From Lamprobacter modestohalophilus (GTDB taxonomy: Bacteria > Pseudomonadota > Gammaproteobacteria > Chromatiales > Chromatiaceae): a stretch of 42,494 bases of DNA. Of this stretch, positions 40,101 through 42,494 are shown piece by piece (the stretch's first letter is position 1; every line of letters starts with the position of its first letter). Under the pieces are notes generated by a model. The model searched no databases, was not told the DNA's origin, and worked only from the letters and a program-made list of their open reading frames with translations. Where the stretch lies: NCBI RefSeq assembly GCF_016583905.1, contig NZ_NRRY01000045.1, positions 1 to 42,494 of the forward strand, in the 5' to 3' direction. The position numbers and the translations under genes are program-made.

Positions 40101-40680
40101 GGGCATGGAGATAGGCGCCGAACAGTCGCGGCTCATCAACGCCGGAACCGAGCCCACCCATCTTCTGCTCGACAACCGTGGCTCCGAGCTCCATCTCCCA
40201 AAGGACCTCGATGGCTTGCCCCTGGTTATCATCATCGAGACATACCGCCTTGATCAGCGTCAGGTGATCGGGCTGCGGTGGCGGAGCAACCTCCTCGACG
40301 AGCCACTGACGATGCCGTAATCGAATGACATCACCAGGCTCAGGCGCCTCCCGGCCGCCCCGACTAGCGCCAAACAGCCCTGTTAGCCCCTGATCGCTGC
40401 CGGGGTCGCCATCGAAGGCACCAAGCAGGGTGTCGGCGAGCGCCGTGCGGGAGCGCGCGCTATCGTCCAAGCCATGATTCCGACAGGCGCGGCGCAGCTC
40501 ATCCCGGGTCAAACGCCCGAGCAGAGGGCCAAATCGCATGTCGATCGTGTGTTGGAGATACGCGACCTGCTCAGACCGCGTTTTCTCGGGCAGCGCGACG
40601 CCATGCAGGCGAGCGATCTCAGCAAGGCGGGTCCGAGAGAGATCGCCAAGGACGGATTCAAGCGTTGGTTTAGTGGTCAT
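37147..40680 (-). CDS. drmD: DISARM SNF2-like helicase DrmD
   Basis: The product is 1177 residues. Superfamily 2/SNF2 motifs: FIADDVGLGKTIEAGLVLQE (about 240), LLVLDEAHVA (DEAH, about 350), SATPHNGHSNSF, and in the C-terminal lobe FHGGLGDDKRAEVQQAF, TDAAREGVNLQG and WNPARMEQRNGRIDR (about 697-740). Long charged helices follow (ELERVAAASSK in an insert, and a coiled coil near the C-terminus). drmD is the marker of class 1 DISARM and here the first gene of the operon. The first ATG overlaps the end of the upstream GIY-YIG frame by 11 bases. Confidence 0.95.
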   Translation of the reverse strand: MTTKPTLESVLGDLSRTRLAEIARLHGVALPEKTRSEQVAYLQHTIDMRFGPLLGRLTRDELRRACRNHGLDDSARSRTALADTLLGAFDGDPGSDQGLTGLFGASRGGREAPEPGDVIRLRHRQWLVEEVAPPPQPDHLTLIKAVCLDDDNQGQAIEVLWEMELGATVVEQKMGGLGSGVDEPRLFGAYLHALKWNSVSATDRELFQAPFRAGIMLQAHQLEPLRRALLLPRANLFIADDVGLGKTIEAGLVLQELILRQRVEFILVSCPASVCLQWRDEMSKRFGLGFEVMNRAFVDRRRRERGFGVNPWSTHNRFIISHDLLRRPEYREPLLSVLGNRAKRSLLVLDEAHVAAPASAGQYATDSNITKVIRDVAPRFENRLFLSATPHNGHSNSFAALLELLDPQRFTRGVAVTDSRQRDAVMVRRLKEDLRVLGRGSYPVRQLVRHSLKHDGAEWTRGATSQGTASAARRIGGKHPFELELATLLSQYRDLREEDKKGGALALVNLQKRLLSSVPAFARTLKKHAAGKGGISALREIAALGRDQLELDDLYGDESEDEADELERVAAASSKLAPPSAQALQLLTAMGELAQKHQDDPDAKILGFLSWVREHQCPAAGLDPDDPASKAWTGTRVIVFTEAMDTKRYIERQLQRALAHTADGHRRVMVFHGGLGDDKRAEVQQAFNSPPDEHPVRILIATDAAREGVNLQGHCADLFHYDVPWNPARMEQRNGRIDRTLQSEPEVRCHYFVYTDRKEDIVLDKLAQKVDTIQRELGSLGAVIMGRIESQLEKEGIDDKTASKLEETEREKKQQTVATSELEQVRASQGQLARELEHVDEILDRSEKVTSFEPKLLRDAINAGLELSGAEPLEPTPGAIPGAEAFKLPTLPESWAETLDSLRMPRGRDQYFSDWRAQEPLPVLFEPPPKMNSAAAQLHLSHPFVKRILSRFLSQGYSAHDLSRVTIVRSRDSLIRVIAFGRLSLFGRGASRLHDQLVSVAARWVETSDEPLKPFAEAADRRALESLEQVLAESPTLDGISSTARQTVIKAAPKLFGDLWPYVEAEADARAQEALLDLERRGLEEADQLEEILRRQRNAIEEELDLKVGQTAAFQFEDLTRAEQRQAEADRAYMKQRLQAIEHEIQEEPEDLKSLYRVSLRRLEPVGLVVLWPKTRG

Positions 40681-41101
40681 TGGCGACTGCGGAGTCGTGC
40701 AACGGGCGACGCGCTGAAAAACGCGCGTCTGAGGGAAATCGACAAGATGGCTTATTGCGGAGCTGAACGCTTCTGGGAGCGCCTGCTCTCAACGCGAGTA
40801 GACGGTCGAGCCTTAATCTCAGCGTGGAGCCTTCGGCGTTGCCGCGAGAGTGATCGCGGACGCGGTCGAGGAGGGTTTGTTTGCTCGGGCGAGCGCGGTT
40901 CTTCGGTGGCGGTTTGGGAACGATGCCGACGTAGGGGAGTGGCAGGTCATCGAAGCACCGGCAATCCTGCACCGGAACGCTCGGCGGCAGATTGAGGAAA
41001 ACCCAGGCGTAGAAGCCCGGCTCGCGCGGCACTGCCAGTTGTGTCCCAAGCACCTTTGCGCGCGTCCACAAGCGCGCTGGCTTGACGTAGCTGGTCCCCA
41101 T
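40670..41101 (-). pseudogene. GIY-YIG nuclease-like ORF, apparently C-terminally truncated
   Basis: The 143-residue frame has the GIY-YIG signature in variant form, PGFYAWVF and LPYVGIVPK, followed by LLDRVRDHSRGNAEGSTLRL. This last block is characteristic of one family of standalone GIY-YIG proteins. After about residue 108 the sequence (LRAGAPRSVQLRNK onward) no longer looks like the family, whose members I recall being about 180 residues. The frame ends inside the drmD start. The likely reading is an older gene cut by arrival of the DISARM operon. A functional short nuclease co-translated with drmD is possible but less likely. Confidence 0.55.
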
Positions 41102-41493
41102 CCTCTCTCCATCCCCTGCCCTGTGCGGCGATCCTGAGAATCGTGCCGCGATTTACCCCTTGCGTTTGATACTACGCGCGTCTGCTGCGAGCAAACACTG
41201 ATCTAAGCCAAGCCTTGAGCTGGCGTCGAGCTTTGCCGACGCCGGAGATCAGTTCCAAGCTAAGCACTCGCACGGGTCAAGCAGCTGTAGTTCGCTGGCT
41301 GCGTACTCGACTCGACCTCTGGTCTCTCAGCTCCAAAGATCAGGATGTCCTACCCAGCAGCGCATCAAACTCAGCTTCTCTGCCTTAACGCGCCGCAACG
41401 CGCCAAGCCTCGCCAGCGCGTTGAGGCACAGGGGGAAAGAAACGGACGCGACTTAACGCGCCGTTCTTTCTTTCCCTATAGGGCGGCGCGTTA
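41102..41493. other. 392-base gap upstream of the GIY-YIG ORF, palindrome-rich
   Basis: No gene is visible. An imperfect inverted repeat (GCGGCGAT...ATCGTGCCGC, 41125-41149) lies just before the GIY-YIG ORF and could be an operator. The right end holds the AACGCGC palindrome cluster, listed separately. The DISARM promoter is probably here or within the GIY-YIG ORF, but no convincing -35/-10 pair stands out. Confidence 0.4.
41385..41493. repeat. Cluster of AACGCGC inverted and direct repeats
   Basis: TTAACGCGCCG occurs at 41385-41395 and 41453-41463. The reverse complement CGGCGCGTTA stands at 41484-41493, making a ten-base perfect stem with the second copy around a loop with the palindrome CCCTATAGGG. 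Between them CAACGCGC (41396-41403) pairs with GCGCGTTG (41416-41423). A GGGAAAGAAA/TTTCTTTCCC pair is nested too. The cluster abuts the ATPase stop codon, so it could be a terminator. Multiple copies also suggest a protein-binding or replication-related site. Confidence 0.65.
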
Positions 41494-42494
41494 TTAGGAA
41501 GCGAGTGTCGTTGGCGCCTTGGAAGGGGCATGGTCGAGGTCTTTCGATGTCAACGCGCCGGGCTGATCGAGCCCCTCCTCCGGCGAGCGCTTCAGCTCCA
41601 CGAAGCTCTCGAAGGCGTAGCCCCTGCGCTTGATCCAGAGCTCCGGCAGATTGGGCAGTGCATAGCTCAGCTTAGCCCTGGCCAGGATCATGATGCTGCT
41701 CTCGGGATCGGGCTTGCAGCCGGGGGGCGGTCGCCGGTGGCTCTCGTCATCGGGATTCCAGGCTTGGAGGACGGTGGTCATGCGCGAGCCGTCGGCTAAC
41801 GCCGATCCCCCTCGGCCACTGTACGGGCCCAGGATCGCAGCGCGGGCAGTCGCCTGACCGGTGTGATGAACGAAACGCACGCAACAGTCCAAGGTGCGAA
41901 CAATGCGTCGAGCGGAGGTGATCAGGGCCTGTTCGTTGTCATTCACGTCCTGTTCACTGGCGCCGAACGACACCACCGGATCGAAGGTCACCACCGCCGG
42001 GCGGTCGTCGCGATGGGCGCGGCCCAGGTCATCGGCGAGACGCGTGAGCACCACGTTGCCCTGGATCAACTGCGTCAGCTTCAGGCTTGAGCCACAGAGA
42101 TCCCAAAAGATCACACTGTCGAACACGCGGCGGCACTGGACCTCCGACAGTTCGAGGGCGGCCACGATCTCGCGCAGGCGGGCCAGGAGGCGCTCGCGGC
42201 GGTCCTCAGCGGTCACGAACAGCGTCCAACCGGGTTGCTCGATCCTCAGGCCCCAGAGCGGCGCGCCGAGCGCGATCATCGCTGCCTCGTAGAGCAGCAG
42301 GGTGGTCTTGCCAGTGCCAAAGGGAGCGACTACTTGCGCCACATCGGCATAGAGGTAGCGATCCACAATGCAGCGCGGCGCCAGGGCCGCACCGGCGATC
42401 TCCACATCGGACGGGATCAGCACGCGGCGCGACGGTGGTCGGGTCTCGATCCTCGGTCCTTCGGCGACCAGGGCATCCAATTCAGCCTGTGCGC
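41494..42494 (-). CDS. RecA-like AAA ATPase, RepA/AAA_25 type (N-terminus cut by window edge)
   Basis: The Walker A motif is VVAPFGTGKTTLLLYEAA and Walker B is AVVTFDPVVSFGASE, followed by RFVHHTGQATARA and SGRGGSALADGSR. This is the pattern of hexameric RepA-like helicases and AAA_25 ATPases, which often sit beside primases or replication genes on plasmids, phages and integrative elements. The frame can start at a TTG (42480) but stays open to the window edge with four more codons, so the true N-terminus is probably outside. The C-terminus is Pro/Ser/Thr-rich. It is the only replication-type gene in the window and hints that an element continues to the right. Confidence 0.8.
   Translation of the reverse strand, partial: AQAELDALVAEGPRIETRPPSRRVLIPSDVEIAGAALAPRCIVDRYLYADVAQVVAPFGTGKTTLLLYEAAMIALGAPLWGLRIEQPGWTLFVTAEDRRERLLARLREIVAALELSEVQCRRVFDSVIFWDLCGSSLKLTQLIQGNVVLTRLADDLGRAHRDDRPAVVTFDPVVSFGASEQDVNDNEQALITSARRIVRTLDCCVRFVHHTGQATARAAILGPYSGRGGSALADGSRMTTVLQAWNPDDESHRRPPPGCKPDPESSIMILARAKLSYALPNLPELWIKRRGYAFESFVELKRSPEEGLDQPGALTSKDLDHAPSKAPTTLAS

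Overview
The window is GC-rich chromosomal DNA of a gammaproteobacterium. Gene content and order fit the Chromatiales (purple sulfur bacteria and relatives): carA-carB-greA, accA-tilS, a cyanobacterial/proteobacterial-type sucrose-phosphate synthase, RimO, and a tmRNA with the tag ANDDNYALAA. The lineage call is an inference from gene content, not a database match.

Positions 1-22,600 are core genome. In order: a fructokinase-like PfkB kinase (3' end cut by the window edge), a DUF2189 membrane protein, a two-gene unit of a periplasmic polyamine-type binding protein plus a membrane GGDEF/EAL protein (laid out like NspS-MbaA), a DUF2845 secreted protein, greA-carB-carA, a divergent thioredoxin pair (trxC and the CnoX/YbbN co-chaperone), tilS-accA, sucrose-phosphate synthase, pbpC-rimO, and a 48-codon gene with its own promoter, ribosome binding site and hairpin. 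Short tandem repeats are frequent, including 12 heptamers abutting the carA stop codon and 9 in-frame hexamers inside tilS.

The tmRNA gene ssrA (22,648-23,007) is followed by a degenerate stretch. It holds two direct copies of TACCCACAAA, which I read as possible integrase arm sites, and a fragment of an ImmA/IrrE-like metallopeptidase. A D-2-hydroxyacid dehydrogenase comes next.

Positions 24,879-41,101 are a defence island built around a complete class 1 DISARM operon on the minus strand, transcribed drmD-drmMI-drmA-drmB-drmC. drmA/drmB and drmB/drmC overlap by ATGA-type junctions. Convergent to it is a 5-methylcytosine DNA methyltransferase of the kind that defines class 2 DISARM (DrmMII), so the locus carries both an adenine and a cytosine methylase. 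The 3' half of drmMI is clearly AT-richer than the 5' half and than its neighbours, which suggests exchange of the specificity region. Directly upstream of drmD, overlapping it by 11 bases, is a GIY-YIG nuclease ORF whose C-terminal part no longer resembles the family.

The window ends with a palindrome-rich 392-base gap and a RecA-like (RepA/AAA_25-type) ATPase still open at the right edge. This suggests that a plasmid-like or integrated element continues to the right.
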